DNA of 64,000 nt from Nocardia mexicana NBRC 108244. GTDB taxonomy: Bacteria; Actinomycetota; Actinomycetes; Mycobacteriales; Mycobacteriaceae. The notes beneath the pieces are model-generated. The model had not been told where the DNA came from, ran no database searches, and saw nothing but the letters and a program-made list of their open reading frames with translations. Shown one piece after another: positions 43,660-52,568 of the stretch; within the stretch, counting starts at the first letter, position 1, and the number at the start of each line of letters is the position of its first letter. The stretch covers positions 238,173 through 302,172 of the forward strand of contig NZ_BDBV01000001.1 of assembly GCF_001613165.1 (NCBI RefSeq), written 5' to 3'. The translations under genes were made by a program, and so were the position numbers.

Positions 43660-45174
43660 CTAGCGAGAAGACCTGCGGCCCAAGGGAACTCGCAGCACCG
43701 CGTCGGTGCCGATATCCGCACCCGGGTGCAGGCCGATCGACCCGCCCAGCTCGGCGGTCACCAGCGTGCGCACGATCTGCAGGCCCAGCCGGTCCGAACC
43801 TTCCAGGCTGAACCCGTCCGGCAGTCCGCGGCCGTCGTCGCTGATGATCACGTCCAGCCAGCGCGCCGAACGCTCGGACCGGATGGTGACCGTGCCGTTC
43901 TCGCCCGCGTCGAAGGCGTGCTCGATGGCGTTCTGCACCAGTTCGGTCAGCACCATCACCAGCGGGGTCGCGCGCTCGGCGGAGAACACCCCCAGCGACC
44001 CGGCGCGGCGCACCTTGATCCGCGCGGTGTGCACGGTCGCGACATCGGCCATGATCGGCAGCAGCCGGTCCACGACCTCGTCGAGATCGACCTCCTCGTC
44101 CACCGACATCGACAGCATCTCGTGCACCGAGGCGATGGAGGTGACCCGGCGCACCGATTCGGTCAGCGCCAGCCGCGCCTCCTCGGCCTCGGTGCGGCGG
44201 GCCTGCAGCCGCAGCAGCGCCGCCACCGTCTGCAGGTTGTTCTTCACCCGGTGGTGGATCTCGCGGATGGTCGCGTCCTTGGACAGCAGCGCGCGGTCGC
44301 GGCGCTTGACCTCGGTGACGTCGCGCACCAGCACCGCGGCACCGGCCAGCTCACCGTGCGGGCGCAGCACCAGGGTGCGCAGCAGCACGGTGGCGCCCCG
44401 CGCCTCCACCTCCATGCGGCGACCCGACTTGCCGGCCAGCGCGGCCTGGATATCGTTGACGACCTCCTGGGCGTCGAACGGGTCGGTGATCAGCGAGCGC
44501 GTGGTCTGCGCCAGGTCCTGCCCCGCCAGTTCGCTCTGCAGCCCCATCCGGTGATAGGCCGACAACGCGTTCGGGCTGGCGTAGACGACGGTCCCCTCGG
44601 TGTCGATGCGAATGAAACCGTCCCCGGCGCGCGGGCTGGAATGCGAGCCGGTGCGGTCCTCCAGCGTCGGGAAGGTCCCGTCGGCGATCATCTGGCACAG
44701 GTCGTCGGCGCAGGCCATGTAGGAATGCTCGAGGCTGCCACGGATCTTCGACCGCTGCACGTCGGTGTCGCGGCCGAGCACCGCGATCACATCGCTGCCC
44801 ACCCGGACCGGAATGGCCTCCCGGATGGCGTGGACCGGGGTGGGATGGTAGACCCCGGCCGATTCCCCGTCGGAATCCACCCGCACGATCTCACCGGCCA
44901 GCAGCGCCTCGAAGACCTGCGGATGATCCTCCTTGGTGGCGAGCGTGCCGACCAGATCCTCCGGATGCACCGTGGCGGCGGTGGTGGGTCGGGCCTGCGA
45001 AACGCAGACCACGTCGGCGCCCTCCGAGACCGGACCGGCCCCAACCCACAGCTGCAGATCCGCGAACGACAGGTCCGACAGAAGCTGCCAGTCCCCCACC
45101 ACCCGCTGCAGATGATCTACGGCCGCACCCGGTAGGTCGGTGTGCTCGGCCAGCAGATCACTCAATGTCGACAT
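43660..45174 (-). CDS. pdtaS: Sensor histidine kinase PdtaS
   Basis: 504 residues, ATG start with GAGGAG upstream. N-terminal GAF-like domain (about 1-150), PAS domain (about 175-285: FIRIDTEGTVVYASPNALSA), HisKA_2 dimerisation domain with EIHHRVKNNLQTVAALLRLQ (phosphorylated His) and HATPase domain (LVQNAIEHAFDAG, SDDGRGLPDGFS, LGLQIVRTLV). No membrane segment, so it is cytosolic, as the M. tuberculosis Rv3220c kinase. It phosphorylates the ANTAR regulator PdtaR, which binds RNA; pdtaR is not in this window. It is convergent with whiB1. Confidence 0.95.
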   Translation of the reverse strand: MSTLSDLLAEHTDLPGAAVDHLQRVVGDWQLLSDLSFADLQLWVGAGPVSEGADVVCVSQARPTTAATVHPEDLVGTLATKEDHPQVFEALLAGEIVRVDSDGESAGVYHPTPVHAIREAIPVRVGSDVIAVLGRDTDVQRSKIRGSLEHSYMACADDLCQMIADGTFPTLEDRTGSHSSPRAGDGFIRIDTEGTVVYASPNALSAYHRMGLQSELAGQDLAQTTRSLITDPFDAQEVVNDIQAALAGKSGRRMEVEARGATVLLRTLVLRPHGELAGAAVLVRDVTEVKRRDRALLSKDATIREIHHRVKNNLQTVAALLRLQARRTEAEEARLALTESVRRVTSIASVHEMLSMSVDEEVDLDEVVDRLLPIMADVATVHTARIKVRRAGSLGVFSAERATPLVMVLTELVQNAIEHAFDAGENGTVTIRSERSARWLDVIISDDGRGLPDGFSLEGSDRLGLQIVRTLVTAELGGSIGLHPGADIGTDAVLRVPLGRRSSR

Positions 45175-45242
45175 GTAACACGCTCCTCACCGACGTGATT
45201 CTCCCTCACCCGTCGGCGTGGGTGCGCGGGCAGCCCGCAGCG

Positions 45243-45458
45243 TCAGGAGATTACGGCGATCAGGTCGCCCTTCTGCAGGACCTGTCCGGCCGAGACGTTG
45301 ATCGAGGTGACCGTGCCGTCGGACTCGGCGACCACCGGAATCTCCATCTTCATCGACTCCAGCATCACGAGGGTGTCGCCCTCCTGGATGGCCGCGCCCT
45401 CTGTCGCGACGATCTCGTAGACGGTCGACACCATCTCGGCGAGCACTTCCTCAGCCAT
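45243..45458 (-). CDS. Biotinyl/lipoyl carrier protein (TB7.3/Rv3221c-like)
   Basis: 71 residues from the ATG at 45458 with GAGAGGG upstream. The whole protein is one biotinyl domain: EVLAEMVSTVYEIVATEGAA, ESMKMEIPV with the biotinylated Lys, and ADG-type turn SDGTVTSINV. The M. tuberculosis counterpart TB7.3 is a known small biotinylated protein. The carboxylase partner is not known. It lies between pdtaS and the bL37 gene. Confidence 0.94.
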   Translation of the reverse strand: MAEEVLAEMVSTVYEIVATEGAAIQEGDTLVMLESMKMEIPVVAESDGTVTSINVSAGQVLQKGDLIAVIS

Positions 45459-45559
45459 GACACCCTCTCGATCGGTCGGCACTGCACACGCCCTGCATCC
45501 GCTGGAACTACAGCCAACCACACGTGAAACAATGACGCCCGATCAGGAAGGAGATACCC

Positions 45560-45634
45560 ATGGGTAAGCGGGGACGCAAGAAGCGCAGCCGTCGCAAGAG
45601 CGCGGCCAACCACGGCAAGCGGCCGAACAGCTGA
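45560..45634 (+). CDS. bL37: 50S ribosomal protein bL37 (24 residues)
   Basis: A 24-residue frame with AGGAAGGAG eight bases before the ATG. The product starts MGKRGRKKRSRR and ends ANHGKRPNS; 11 of 24 residues are Arg or Lys. This is nearly the sequence of the small mycobacterial large-subunit protein bL37 found in ribosome structures, which sits in rRNA of the large subunit. Genes this short are usually missed. A perfect 16-bp stem follows. Position between TB7.3 and rshA fits the mycobacterial order. Confidence 0.9.
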   Translation: MGKRGRKKRSRRKSAANHGKRPNS

Positions 45635-45671
45635 GCCGTCACGGCCCGGCACGGTAGCGCCGAAAAGCACT

Positions 45672-45706
45672 GAGCGGCACGTCATCTCGAAGATGACGTG
45701 CCGCTC
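45672..45706. terminator. Perfect 16-bp hairpin, bidirectional terminator
   Basis: GAGCGGCACGTCATCT pairs without mismatch with bases 45691-45706 around a CGA loop. It lies between the bL37 gene (+) and the end of rshA (-). An AAAA run lies on its left side. Confidence 0.8.
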
Positions 45707-45716
45707 CGCGTATTCC

Positions 45717-46001
45717 TCAGGCCTCTCCGGTTTCGATCCGCGTCTCGGTGATCGTGACCGACCGGCGGATCTCCAGGGTCAGCCGCTCGCGCAGCGAATC
45801 CGGGGCGCGATCGCCGCCGCACTTGGTGCTGAGCAGGCGCTTCAGCTTCTCCTCCAGGCCGTAGGCCTCGATGCACGGCGAGCAGTGGTCCATGTGGTGC
45901 TGCAACCGCGCCCGGGTGGCGTCGTCGCACTCACCGTCGAGCATGAGCCAGACGTCGGTGAGAACCGCCGAGCAGTCCAGCTCCATATCGTCCCCACTCA
46001 C
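45717..46001 (-). CDS. rshA: Zinc-binding anti-sigma factor RshA (RsrA family)
   Basis: 94 residues; GTG start overlapping the sigH stop codon (GTGA). The ZAS motif is H36-x3-C40-x2-C43 (HHMDHCSPC), and Cys10 may also take part. In the SigR/RsrA and SigH/RshA pairs, thiol oxidation forms disulfides, releases zinc and frees the sigma factor. A conserved C-terminal segment ([20 protein letters not shown]) completes the family profile. It is co-transcribed with sigH and ends before a perfect hairpin. Confidence 0.95.
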   Translation of the reverse strand: MSGDDMELDCSAVLTDVWLMLDGECDDATRARLQHHMDHCSPCIEAYGLEEKLKRLLSTKCGGDRAPDSLRERLTLEIRRSVTITETRIETGEA

Positions 46002-46840
46002 TGCGTAACCTCCTGACGCCCCGCACTGCCCGTTCGATTCCGGTCGAATCCACGCTCGTGTGCCACATCGGCCAGCAGGCCCTTGAGCTGCTTGCGACCG
46101 CGATGCAACCGGGACATCACCGTACCGATCGGGGTCCCCATGATGTCGGCAATCTCCTTGTAGGGGAAGCCCTCCACGTCGGCGTAGTACACCGCCATCC
46201 GGAATTCCTCCGGAAGCGACTGCAGAGCCGCCTTGATGTCATCGTCGGGGAGCGCCTCGAGCGCCTCCATCTCCGCCGACCGCAGACCCGTCGACGTGTG
46301 CTCGGCCGTGGCGGCCAGCTGCCAGTCGGTGATCTCGTCGGTCGGGTACTGCGCGGGCTGGCGCTGCTTCTTGCGGTAGGAGTTGATGTAGGTGTTGGTG
46401 AGGATCCGGTACAGCCAGGCCCGCAGGTTGGTGCCCTCGCGGAACGACCGGAAGCCCTGGTACGCCTTCGCGAAGGTCTCCTGCACCAGGTCCTCGGCGT
46501 CGGCCGGGTTGCGGGTCATGCGCAGCGCAGCGCCATAGAGCTGATCCAGCAGCGGAAGCGCGTCGCGCTCGAACCGCTGCGCCAGCTCCGTATCGCTGGC
46601 GGTGCTGCGTGCCACGCCGGGTTGTCCGTCGTCGTCGACCGCCAGGTCATCGGGCGTACCGATGTCCTCGCGCTCGTTGTCGTCGCTCGTCACGCCCATC
46701 CCTTCGATCGCCGTAGCTGTTGAATCTACCGCGAGCGGGGTGGGCACCGAGAATCCGGTGTCGGGGGTCACGACGTCGTTCGGCACGAAAGACGGTGACC
46801 ACCCGGCGGGTACCGGGCGTTCTTCGACCAACACGGTCAC
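45998..46840 (-). CDS. sigH: ECF sigma factor SigH (SigR type), with two possible start sites
   Basis: 280 residues from a GTG at 46840 (AAGGAG six bases upstream) or 231 from a GTG at 46693 (AAGGG six bases upstream). The core from about residue 85 is typical: [40 protein letters not shown] (region 2), [20 protein letters not shown], and [20 protein letters not shown] with [12 protein letters not shown] (region 4). It directs the response to thiol-oxidative and heat stress. The long N-terminus resembles the unstable SigR' isoform of Streptomyces, made from an upstream start after autoinduction. A SigH-type promoter in front supports autoregulation. Confidence 0.93.
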   Translation of the reverse strand: MTVLVEERPVPAGWSPSFVPNDVVTPDTGFSVPTPLAVDSTATAIEGMGVTSDDNEREDIGTPDDLAVDDDGQPGVARSTASDTELAQRFERDALPLLDQLYGAALRMTRNPADAEDLVQETFAKAYQGFRSFREGTNLRAWLYRILTNTYINSYRKKQRQPAQYPTDEITDWQLAATAEHTSTGLRSAEMEALEALPDDDIKAALQSLPEEFRMAVYYADVEGFPYKEIADIMGTPIGTVMSRLHRGRKQLKGLLADVAHERGFDRNRTGSAGRQEVTQ

Positions 46841-46915
46841 CGGCATCTCCTTCGAGTTCACTGGACTTGTTTCGCCTGATCCGGGCGCCTGGCGGACATT
46901 CGGCGTACCGCGTGC

Positions 46916-46942
46916 AACATGGCACGGGCCCACTGTGTTCCC
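46916..46942 (-). promoter_or_regulatory. SigH/SigR-type promoter in front of sigH (autoregulation)
   Basis: On the minus strand GGGAAC (46937-46942), exactly 18 bases, then GTT (46916-46918). This fits the SigR/SigH consensus. The transcript would begin near 46908, about 68 bases before the upstream GTG start, so it would encode the long isoform. Confidence 0.75.
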
Positions 46943-46992
46943 ACCACCAAGTGCCTGATGTCCGCGCGATGTGCTGAGGATCCCGGCGAAAA

Positions 46993-47106
46993 GCGTGCCG
47001 GGAATGCGATGGGGCCGCGAAGCCCTAGAGAGCGTGCCGGGAATGCAATGGGGGCGCGAAGCCCTAGAGAGCGTGCCGGGAATGCGGTGAGGGCGCGAAG
47101 CTAGGG
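46993..47106 (+). repeat. 39-bp tandem repeat, about 2.9 copies
   Basis: Units begin at 46993, 47032 and 47071 with GCGTGCCGGGAATGC. Units 1 and 2 differ at two positions; unit 3 decays after GCGCGAAG into CTAGGGTTG, where TAGGGT (47102-47107) could serve as a -10 for the next gene. The repeats lie between divergent sigH and ybaK-like genes. Confidence 0.85.
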
Positions 47107-47115
47107 TTGACCGGC

Positions 47116-47607
47116 ATGGCAGGTGGTTCGACTCCGGCTATCCGCGCGCTGACCCAGGCGAAGGTGGCGCACCGGGTGCACTCCTATCCGCACGATCCCC
47201 GCAGCGATTCCTTTGGCACCGAGGCGGTCGCCGCGCTGGCCGACGAGCTCGGCGTGGTGGCCGAGCAGATCTTCAAGACACTGGTCATCGAGTTGTCGAG
47301 CGGTGGGCTCGCGGTCGCGGTGCTGCCGGTGCCGAACACGCTGTCGCTGAAGGCAGCCGCCGCGGCGCTCGGGGCTCCCAAGGCGGCGATGGCCGACCGG
47401 GCAAAGGCCGAGCGCACCACCGGCTACGTTCTGGGCGGCATCTCACCGCTCGGCCAGAAGCGGGCACTGCCGACCGTGCTGGACGACTCCGCGCTGCGGT
47501 GGGACCGGCTGCTGTGCAGCGCGGGCAAGCGTGGATTGGAGATCGAGCTGGCGCCAGCGGACCTGATCCGGCTCACCTCCGCGGTGACCGCCCCGGTGAC
47601 CGCCTGA
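47116..47607 (+). CDS. ybaK: YbaK-type Cys-tRNA(Pro)/aminoacyl-tRNA deacylase
   Basis: 163 residues from the ATG at 47116. The YbaK/ProX fold is clear: [35 protein letters not shown] with the essential Lys, [20 protein letters not shown], and [20 protein letters not shown], which holds the family's GGxSPxG..K motif. It hydrolyses mischarged Cys-tRNA(Pro) in the cytosol. There is no clear ribosome site; TAGGGT eight bases before the ATG suggests a nearly leaderless transcript. Related genes occur beside sigH in mycobacteria. Confidence 0.92.
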   Translation: MAGGSTPAIRALTQAKVAHRVHSYPHDPRSDSFGTEAVAALADELGVVAEQIFKTLVIELSSGGLAVAVLPVPNTLSLKAAAAALGAPKAAMADRAKAERTTGYVLGGISPLGQKRALPTVLDDSALRWDRLLCSAGKRGLEIELAPADLIRLTSAVTAPVTA

Positions 47608-47618
47608 GCTGTGTTGTC

Positions 47619-47640
47619 GGCCTCCGCTTCGCTCCGGCGG
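47619..47640 (+). repeat. 22-bp dispersed repeat, copy 1
   Basis: Begins GGCCTCCGCTTCG and is identical over 22 bases, in opposite orientation, to bases 61901-61922. Both copies lie just after a gene. Related sequences are probably scattered in the genome. Confidence 0.7.
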
Positions 47641-47688
47641 CGCCTGTCACTGCTAGACATTTAATGACTCGAGGGAGGTGACCGTCGC

Positions 47689-48174
47689 GTGGACAGTGAC
47701 GAGGTGATCGACGTGATCGGCCGGCAGCTGATTCGGCTGGGGCGCATCCGCGAACGCACCAACGCCCAGATCGCGGCCGCCTCCAAGGGCGAGATCGAGA
47801 TCTCCGCCTACGGCATCATCTTCCGATTGCTGGAGGACGGGCCGATGCGGTCCGGCACGCTGGCCGAGGCCATGTACTCCGATGCCTCCACCATCAGCCG
47901 CCAGGTCGCGAGCCTGGTCAAGCGCGGGCTGCTGGAGCGCCGCGCCGACCCCGACGACGGCCGGGCCAGCGTTCTGATGGTCACCGATGCCGGACGGGAC
48001 CTGGCCGAGCAGCTGCGGCGGCGCCGTATCGAGGTCCTCGAGCACATCGTCGCGGACTGGGACCATGCCGACCGCGAACAGCTCGCCACGCTGCTGCGCC
48101 GGTTCGTCGACGACTACGACACCGCCCGCCCGGGGTTGCTCACGCTCGCGGACACGCCGCGCTCACAGGTGTAA
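47689..48174 (+). CDS. MarR-family transcriptional regulator
   Basis: 161 residues from a GTG with GAGGGAGG ten bases upstream. The winged helix is SAYGIIFRLLEDGPMRSGTL, then AEAMYSDASTISRQVASLVK and RGLLERRADPDDGRASVLMV, the last being the MarR wing with DPDDGRA. Flanking helices dimerise. The ligand is unknown. Three AATCACA repeats start at the end of the gene and precede the small secreted protein at 48252; they may be its operator. A CATTTAATGA stretch near 47659 may hold the gene's own promoter or operator. Confidence 0.92.
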   Translation: MDSDEVIDVIGRQLIRLGRIRERTNAQIAAASKGEIEISAYGIIFRLLEDGPMRSGTLAEAMYSDASTISRQVASLVKRGLLERRADPDDGRASVLMVTDAGRDLAEQLRRRRIEVLEHIVADWDHADREQLATLLRRFVDDYDTARPGLLTLADTPRSQV

Positions 48175-48197
48175 TCACATGAATCACACCAATCACA
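48173..48197 (+). promoter_or_regulatory. Three AATCACA repeats, possible operator
   Basis: AATCACA begins at 48173, 48182 and 48191, a strict 9-bp period, overlapping the marR stop and 55 bases before the secreted protein gene. GGTGT (48168-48172) and ACACC (48186-48190) also form an inverted pair around it. Confidence 0.45.
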
Positions 48198-48251
48198 CCC
48201 GTACCTGTGCCTTACTTGATCAGGCCAGATTCGTTCGACCGTGAGGATGTG

Positions 48252-48551
48252 ATGCGAATGTCCCACCGACAGCATGTGCGCACCATGGTCGTTGCCCTAT
48301 TAGGCGGCGCGATCCTCGCAGCGGGATCCGGCGCGTCAGCGGGCGCGGCGCCGGGGACCGGGGACTATCCGCTCGGCGGCGGTAGCCCGGGCACGCAGCA
48401 GAAGTCGGAGCCGGAGAAGCGGGCGGAGAAGGTCCCGGAGAAGGCGGAGAAGCTGGGCGGCAGCACCACCGGCAAGATCCTCGACCTCGGGGAACACATC
48501 ATCAAGTGCGGCCTCAACATCGCCACGCCCGAGATCAAGTGCCCTTCGTAG
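48252..48551 (+). CDS. Small secreted protein of unknown function
   Basis: 99 residues from the ATG at 48252; the ATG two codons later is an alternative. The signal peptide is RTMVVALLGGAILAAGSGAS followed by AGAAPG, so cleavage after an Ala is expected. The mature part of about 70 residues opens with Gly/Pro/Ser, has a Lys/Glu-rich stretch (KRAEKVPEKAEKLGG), and ends with two Cys in IKCGLNIATPEIKCPS that could form a disulfide. I do not recognise a family. It follows the MarR regulator on the same strand and may be its target. Confidence 0.7.
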   Translation: MRMSHRQHVRTMVVALLGGAILAAGSGASAGAAPGTGDYPLGGGSPGTQQKSEPEKRAEKVPEKAEKLGGSTTGKILDLGEHIIKCGLNIATPEIKCPS

Positions 48552-48590
48552 GGCAAGCACGCGGGACCGACGTATGAGTGCGGGCCGGGT

Positions 48591-49391
48591 TCAGATCAGG
48601 GTGGTCTGCCCGGCCTGCGGCGTATCCGCTCCCGACGCGGGGGCGCCCGGGGCGGCCGACAGGAGCTCGGGGCCGTTGTTGCGGACGCTGTTCACCAGCG
48701 ACGACACCGGACGGGCAAGGATCTCCGAAACTCGTTCCGGCCCGGGGTTTTCCAGCAGCTCGTGCGGTGCGGGGTGATCGGGATCCAGCCACGCGTCCCA
48801 ATGCTCGCGCGGCAGCACCAGCGGCATCCGGTCGTGGATCTTGGTCAGGTCGCCGACCGAATCGGTGGTCAGGATCGTGCAGGACAGAATCGGATCCATC
48901 TCCTGGGTGCGGTCGCGCCAGGTCGACCACAGACCGGCCATGTACAGGCGCGAGCCGTCCGCATAGGACATGAAATAAGGCTGCTTGACGGCCTTGCCCT
49001 TGGCGGCCGGGGCATCCTCGACCAGCCACTCGTACCAGCCGTCCATCGGCACCAGGCAGCGGCGCCGCTTCACCGCGTCGCGGAACGACGGGGCCGTCTC
49101 CGCGCGGTCGGCGCGGGCGTTGAACAGCGGTTTTCCCTTGGCCGGGACGCCGGGCTCGGAGGCCTTGGTCCAGACCGGGATCAGGCCCCAGCGCATGCGC
49201 CGGATCCGGAGCTTCGGATCGTCGTCGGGATGGTCGCGGTCGTGCCGCTCGACCACGGTGAGCACCTGGTTGGTGGGGGCCACGTTGTAATTGGGGCGGT
49301 CGAGTTCGGGCGGATCACCGGTCTCGTCGACGGCGTCGAGTTCGGCCGCCAGCCGGGCCGGATTCGCGGTGGTCGCATATCTGCCGCACAT
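48591..49391 (-). CDS. SRAP (SOS response-associated peptidase, YedK/HMCES) family protein
   Basis: 266 residues from the ATG at 49391, which puts the catalytic Cys at position 2 after Met removal (MCGRYATT). NYNVAPTNQ, MRWGLIPVW, NARADRAET, RCLVPMDGWYEW (Glu) and IHDRMPLVL (His) are the SRAP motifs. The family covalently traps abasic sites in single-stranded DNA, protecting forks. The C-terminal 40 residues are less conserved. It corresponds to Rv3226c, next to aroA as in M. tuberculosis. A short TGCCCT/AGGGCA hairpin at 48540-48555 lies between it and the convergent gene. Confidence 0.93.
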   Translation of the reverse strand: MCGRYATTANPARLAAELDAVDETGDPPELDRPNYNVAPTNQVLTVVERHDRDHPDDDPKLRIRRMRWGLIPVWTKASEPGVPAKGKPLFNARADRAETAPSFRDAVKRRRCLVPMDGWYEWLVEDAPAAKGKAVKQPYFMSYADGSRLYMAGLWSTWRDRTQEMDPILSCTILTTDSVGDLTKIHDRMPLVLPREHWDAWLDPDHPAPHELLENPGPERVSEILARPVSSLVNSVRNNGPELLSAAPGAPASGADTPQAGQTTLI

Positions 49392-49593
49392 GCCCCCATG
49401 CTGCCACCGCACACCGACAAATTTGCGACGACAATGAAAGCGCGGTGCGCCGGGTGCGGATTCGCCGCCGCCGACGCGCCACGAACGACGCGCACCACGA
49501 AAGATGGCCGAAAATATAACTGAAGGCAGTTGACTTCACATCTACGGTATGAGAACTTCGTGCCGTAAATCTCTCACTAGGGGTCGCCGAATA

Positions 49594-51102
49594 ATGTCCA
49601 CCACCGAGTCCACCGCCATCGCCGGCGAGACCACGCTGACCTCGGTCAATCCGGCCACCGGCGATGTCATCGCCACGCACCCGATCGCCGACGAGCAGGC
49701 GGTGCACGCGGCCGTCGCCAAGGCCCGCACCGCCGCCGCGACCTGGGGGACGCTGACCTATGCCGACCGCAAACGGTATCTGCTGCGCTGGGCGAGCCGT
49801 CTCGTCGCGAAATCCGACGAACTCTGCGATCTGATCCACGCCGAGAACGGCAAGACCCGCGACGATGCGTTCCTCGAGCTCATGCTGACGCTCGAGCACA
49901 TCTCCTGGGCGGCCAAGAACGCCGAAAAGGTGCTGAAGACCAAGAAGGTCTCCCCCGGCGCGCTGATGTCCAACTTCGGCGCGTACATCGAGCAGCGCCC
50001 GCTCGGCGTGATCGGCGTGATCGGCCCCTGGAACTACCCGATCTACACCCCGAACGGGTCGATCGCCTACGCGCTGGCCGCGGGCAACACCGTCGTCTAC
50101 AAGCCCAGCGAATATTCCACCGGCATCGGCAACTTCGTCGCCAAGGCATTCGCGGAGGCCAATCCCGAACTCCCCGACGGCGTCTTCACCACGATCAACG
50201 GGTACGGCGCGACCGGTGCCGCGCTGGTCAAGGCCGATATCGACAAGGTCGCCTTCACCGGCTCCGCCGCCACCGGCAAGAAGATCATGGCGGCCGCCGC
50301 CGACCGGCTGACCCCGGTCCTGCTGGAATGCGGCGGCAAGGACGCCGTCATCGTCGCCGCCGACGCCGATATCAAGGCCGCGGCCGACGCGGTCGCCTAC
50401 GGCGCGACCATGAACAGCGGCCAGACCTGCGCCGGCGTCGAGCGGGTGTACGTGGACGCCTCGATCAAGGACCAGTTCGTCGCCGAGGTGAAGAAGATCC
50501 TGACGAGCGTGCACCCCGGCTCCGACGACAAGGCCTCCTACGGTCCGATGACCATGCCGAGCCAGATCGATATCGTGCGCCGCCACATCGAGGATGCGCT
50601 GAAGAACGGCGGTACCGCGGTGCTGGGCGGCCCCGATTCGATCAGCGGGCCGTATATCGAGCCGGTCGTGCTGGTCGACGTGGACGAGAGTTCGGCGGCG
50701 GTGCGCGAGGAGACCTTCGGCCCGACGGTCACCATCCGCACCGTGAAGGACGTCGACGAGGCCGTCGAGCTGGCCAACAATTCCACCTACTCGCTGGGTT
50801 CGGCGGTCTTCTCGCGCAAGCACGGGCTCGAGATCGCGCGCCGGATCAAGGCCGGGGCCACCTCGGTCAACTCGGTGCTGGGCTTCGCGGCGATCTCCGC
50901 GCTGCCCTTCGGCGGCGGCCGCGACTCCGGTATCGGCCGCATCCACGGCGCGCCGGGCATGCTGGAGTTCACCGCACCGCACTCGATCGCGGTGCAGCGC
51001 TTCACGATTCCGGGCATGGCCCTGCTCAGCTACGCCCGTACCGAAAGCACCATGAAGCTGCTCCGCCGGGTGGTCCCGCTGCTCCACGGGCGCCACAAGT
51101 AG
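49594..51102 (+). CDS. NAD(P)-dependent aldehyde dehydrogenase
   Basis: 502 residues from the ATG at 49594 with AGGGG upstream. [20 protein letters not shown] (cofactor and catalytic Asn region), [22 protein letters not shown] (catalytic Glu) and [14 protein letters not shown] (catalytic Cys) are all intact. The C-terminal 35 residues ([18 protein letters not shown], then a basic [14 protein letters not shown]) are amphipathic and could attach it to the membrane, as in fatty-aldehyde dehydrogenases of this length. Oxidation of long-chain aldehydes is plausible; substrate not shown. TTGACT at 49528-49533 may be a -35 element. Confidence 0.92.
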   Translation: MSTTESTAIAGETTLTSVNPATGDVIATHPIADEQAVHAAVAKARTAAATWGTLTYADRKRYLLRWASRLVAKSDELCDLIHAENGKTRDDAFLELMLTLEHISWAAKNAEKVLKTKKVSPGALMSNFGAYIEQRPLGVIGVIGPWNYPIYTPNGSIAYALAAGNTVVYKPSEYSTGIGNFVAKAFAEANPELPDGVFTTINGYGATGAALVKADIDKVAFTGSAATGKKIMAAAADRLTPVLLECGGKDAVIVAADADIKAAADAVAYGATMNSGQTCAGVERVYVDASIKDQFVAEVKKILTSVHPGSDDKASYGPMTMPSQIDIVRRHIEDALKNGGTAVLGGPDSISGPYIEPVVLVDVDESSAAVREETFGPTVTIRTVKDVDEAVELANNSTYSLGSAVFSRKHGLEIARRIKAGATSVNSVLGFAAISALPFGGGRDSGIGRIHGAPGMLEFTAPHSIAVQRFTIPGMALLSYARTESTMKLLRRVVPLLHGRHK

Positions 51103-51263
51103 CGAATCGCGAGTCGTCGACCCCGCCGCGGGACATCCGCGGTGGGGCCGACGTATCCGACCGATATGCCATATCCCCTGGTCGGATCTCCGATTCCGGC
51201 GCGGGTCGGGACAAGTTCGTGACCGCGCGGCTGCGGAAACCTCTCGTAGGCGAAGATGGTGGG

Positions 51264-52568
51264 GTGAGTTTCTGGCCAGCCCCGCATACCGACCATGCCG
51301 TGCACGCGACCGTCGCGCTGCCCGGGTCCAAGTCCATCACCAATCGGGCACTGATTCTGGCTGCGCTCGCTGACCGGCCCTCGACCATCACCGGTGCGCT
51401 GCGCAGCCGCGACACCAATCTGATGATCGCCGCACTGCAGGCCATGGGCACCGAAATCACCGGTGAGGCAGACACTCTCACCGTCACCCCGGCGGAGACC
51501 CTGCACAACGCCACCATCGACTGCGGGCTGGCCGGGACCGTGATGCGCTTCCTGCCCCCCGTGGCGGCGCTGGCGCACGGCAATGTCGCGTTCTTCGGCG
51601 ACGAGCAGGCCCGGCTGCGCCCACTGGGCACCATTCTGGACGCCGTGCGGCAGCTCGGCGTCGACATCGAGGGCAATACGCTGCCGTTCGTCGTGCACGG
51701 CACGGGTTCGCTGCGCGGCGGGCAGGTGACCATCGACGCCTCCGGGTCCTCGCAGTTCGTCTCCGGGCTGCTGCTGTCGGCGGCCCGCTTCGAGGAGGGC
51801 GTGACCGTGCGCCACGAGGGTGCGCCGCTGCCGTCGCTGCCGCATATCGCGATGACCGTGCAGATGCTCGGCCAGGCCGACGTGCGGGTCGAGGCGCCCG
51901 GCAGCCCCCGCGCCGAGCAGGTCTGGACGGTGACGCCCGGCCCGATCCACGCCGTGGACTGGGATGTGGAACCGGATCTGTCCAATGCCACGCCGTTCCT
52001 GGCCGCCGCGGCGGTCACCGGCGGCGAGGTGACGATCCCGCACTGGCCGTCGCTGACCACCCAGCCCGGCGATGTCATCCGGGAGATCCTGGTGCGCATG
52101 GGCGCCGAGGCCCGCCGCTTCGACGGCAGGCTGGTCGTGCGCGGCCCCGACCGGCTGGCGGGTATCGACATCGACCTGCACGATGTCGGGGAGCTGACCC
52201 CGACCGTGGCGGCGCTGGCGGCGCTCGCCGATTCGCCGTCGCGGCTGCGCGGCATCGCGCACCTGCGCGGGCACGAGACCGACCGGCTGGCGGCGCTGTC
52301 CACCGAGATCAACCGCCTCGGCGGCCAGGTCACCGAGGCCGAGGACGGGCTGCACATCGTGCCCGCCGCCCTGCGGGGCGGCACCTGGCACTCCTACGCC
52401 GACCACCGCATGGCGACCGCGGGCGCCATCCTCGGGCTGCGCGTGCCGGGGGTGCAGATCGAGGACATCGGCACCACCGCCAAGACGCTGCCGAACTTCG
52501 TGAACCTGTGGGACGCAATGCTTTCCGACGGGCAGGTGGATTCGACCACGGCGGGAGCGGCGCACTGA
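51264..52568 (+). CDS. aroA: 3-phosphoshikimate 1-carboxyvinyltransferase (EPSP synthase)
   Basis: 434 residues from a GTG at 51264; the frame stays open far upstream, but homology begins at [21 protein letters not shown] (shikimate-3-phosphate site), [50 protein letters not shown] and [11 protein letters not shown] span both lobes. It transfers the enolpyruvyl group of PEP to shikimate 3-phosphate for aromatic amino acids. The Gly-rich PEP loop LAGTVMR has Val where many class I enzymes have Thr/Ala-Met/Leu. It is followed by rsgA as in M. tuberculosis. Confidence 0.95.
   Translation: MSFWPAPHTDHAVHATVALPGSKSITNRALILAALADRPSTITGALRSRDTNLMIAALQAMGTEITGEADTLTVTPAETLHNATIDCGLAGTVMRFLPPVAALAHGNVAFFGDEQARLRPLGTILDAVRQLGVDIEGNTLPFVVHGTGSLRGGQVTIDASGSSQFVSGLLLSAARFEEGVTVRHEGAPLPSLPHIAMTVQMLGQADVRVEAPGSPRAEQVWTVTPGPIHAVDWDVEPDLSNATPFLAAAAVTGGEVTIPHWPSLTTQPGDVIREILVRMGAEARRFDGRLVVRGPDRLAGIDIDLHDVGELTPTVAALAALADSPSRLRGIAHLRGHETDRLAALSTEINRLGGQVTEAEDGLHIVPAALRGGTWHSYADHRMATAGAILGLRVPGVQIEDIGTTAKTLPNFVNLWDAMLSDGQVDSTTAGAAH

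Noticed and set aside
46919..47104. 61-codon frame reading through the 39-bp repeats
   Set aside because: The peptide is just the repeat translated, without homology or a ribosome site; the repeats are better seen as non-coding.
46993..47106. CRISPR array
   Set aside because: The repeats are directly adjacent with no unique spacers, and no cas genes are near.
47071..47110. SigH-type promoter in the third repeat (GGGAAT ... GTT)
   Set aside because: The spacer is 22 bases; SigH/SigR promoters need about 16-19.
50328..51263. Upstream extension of the aroA frame to 746 codons
   Set aside because: It overlaps the aldehyde dehydrogenase gene in another frame and has no homology; EPSP synthase sequence begins at the GTG at 51264.
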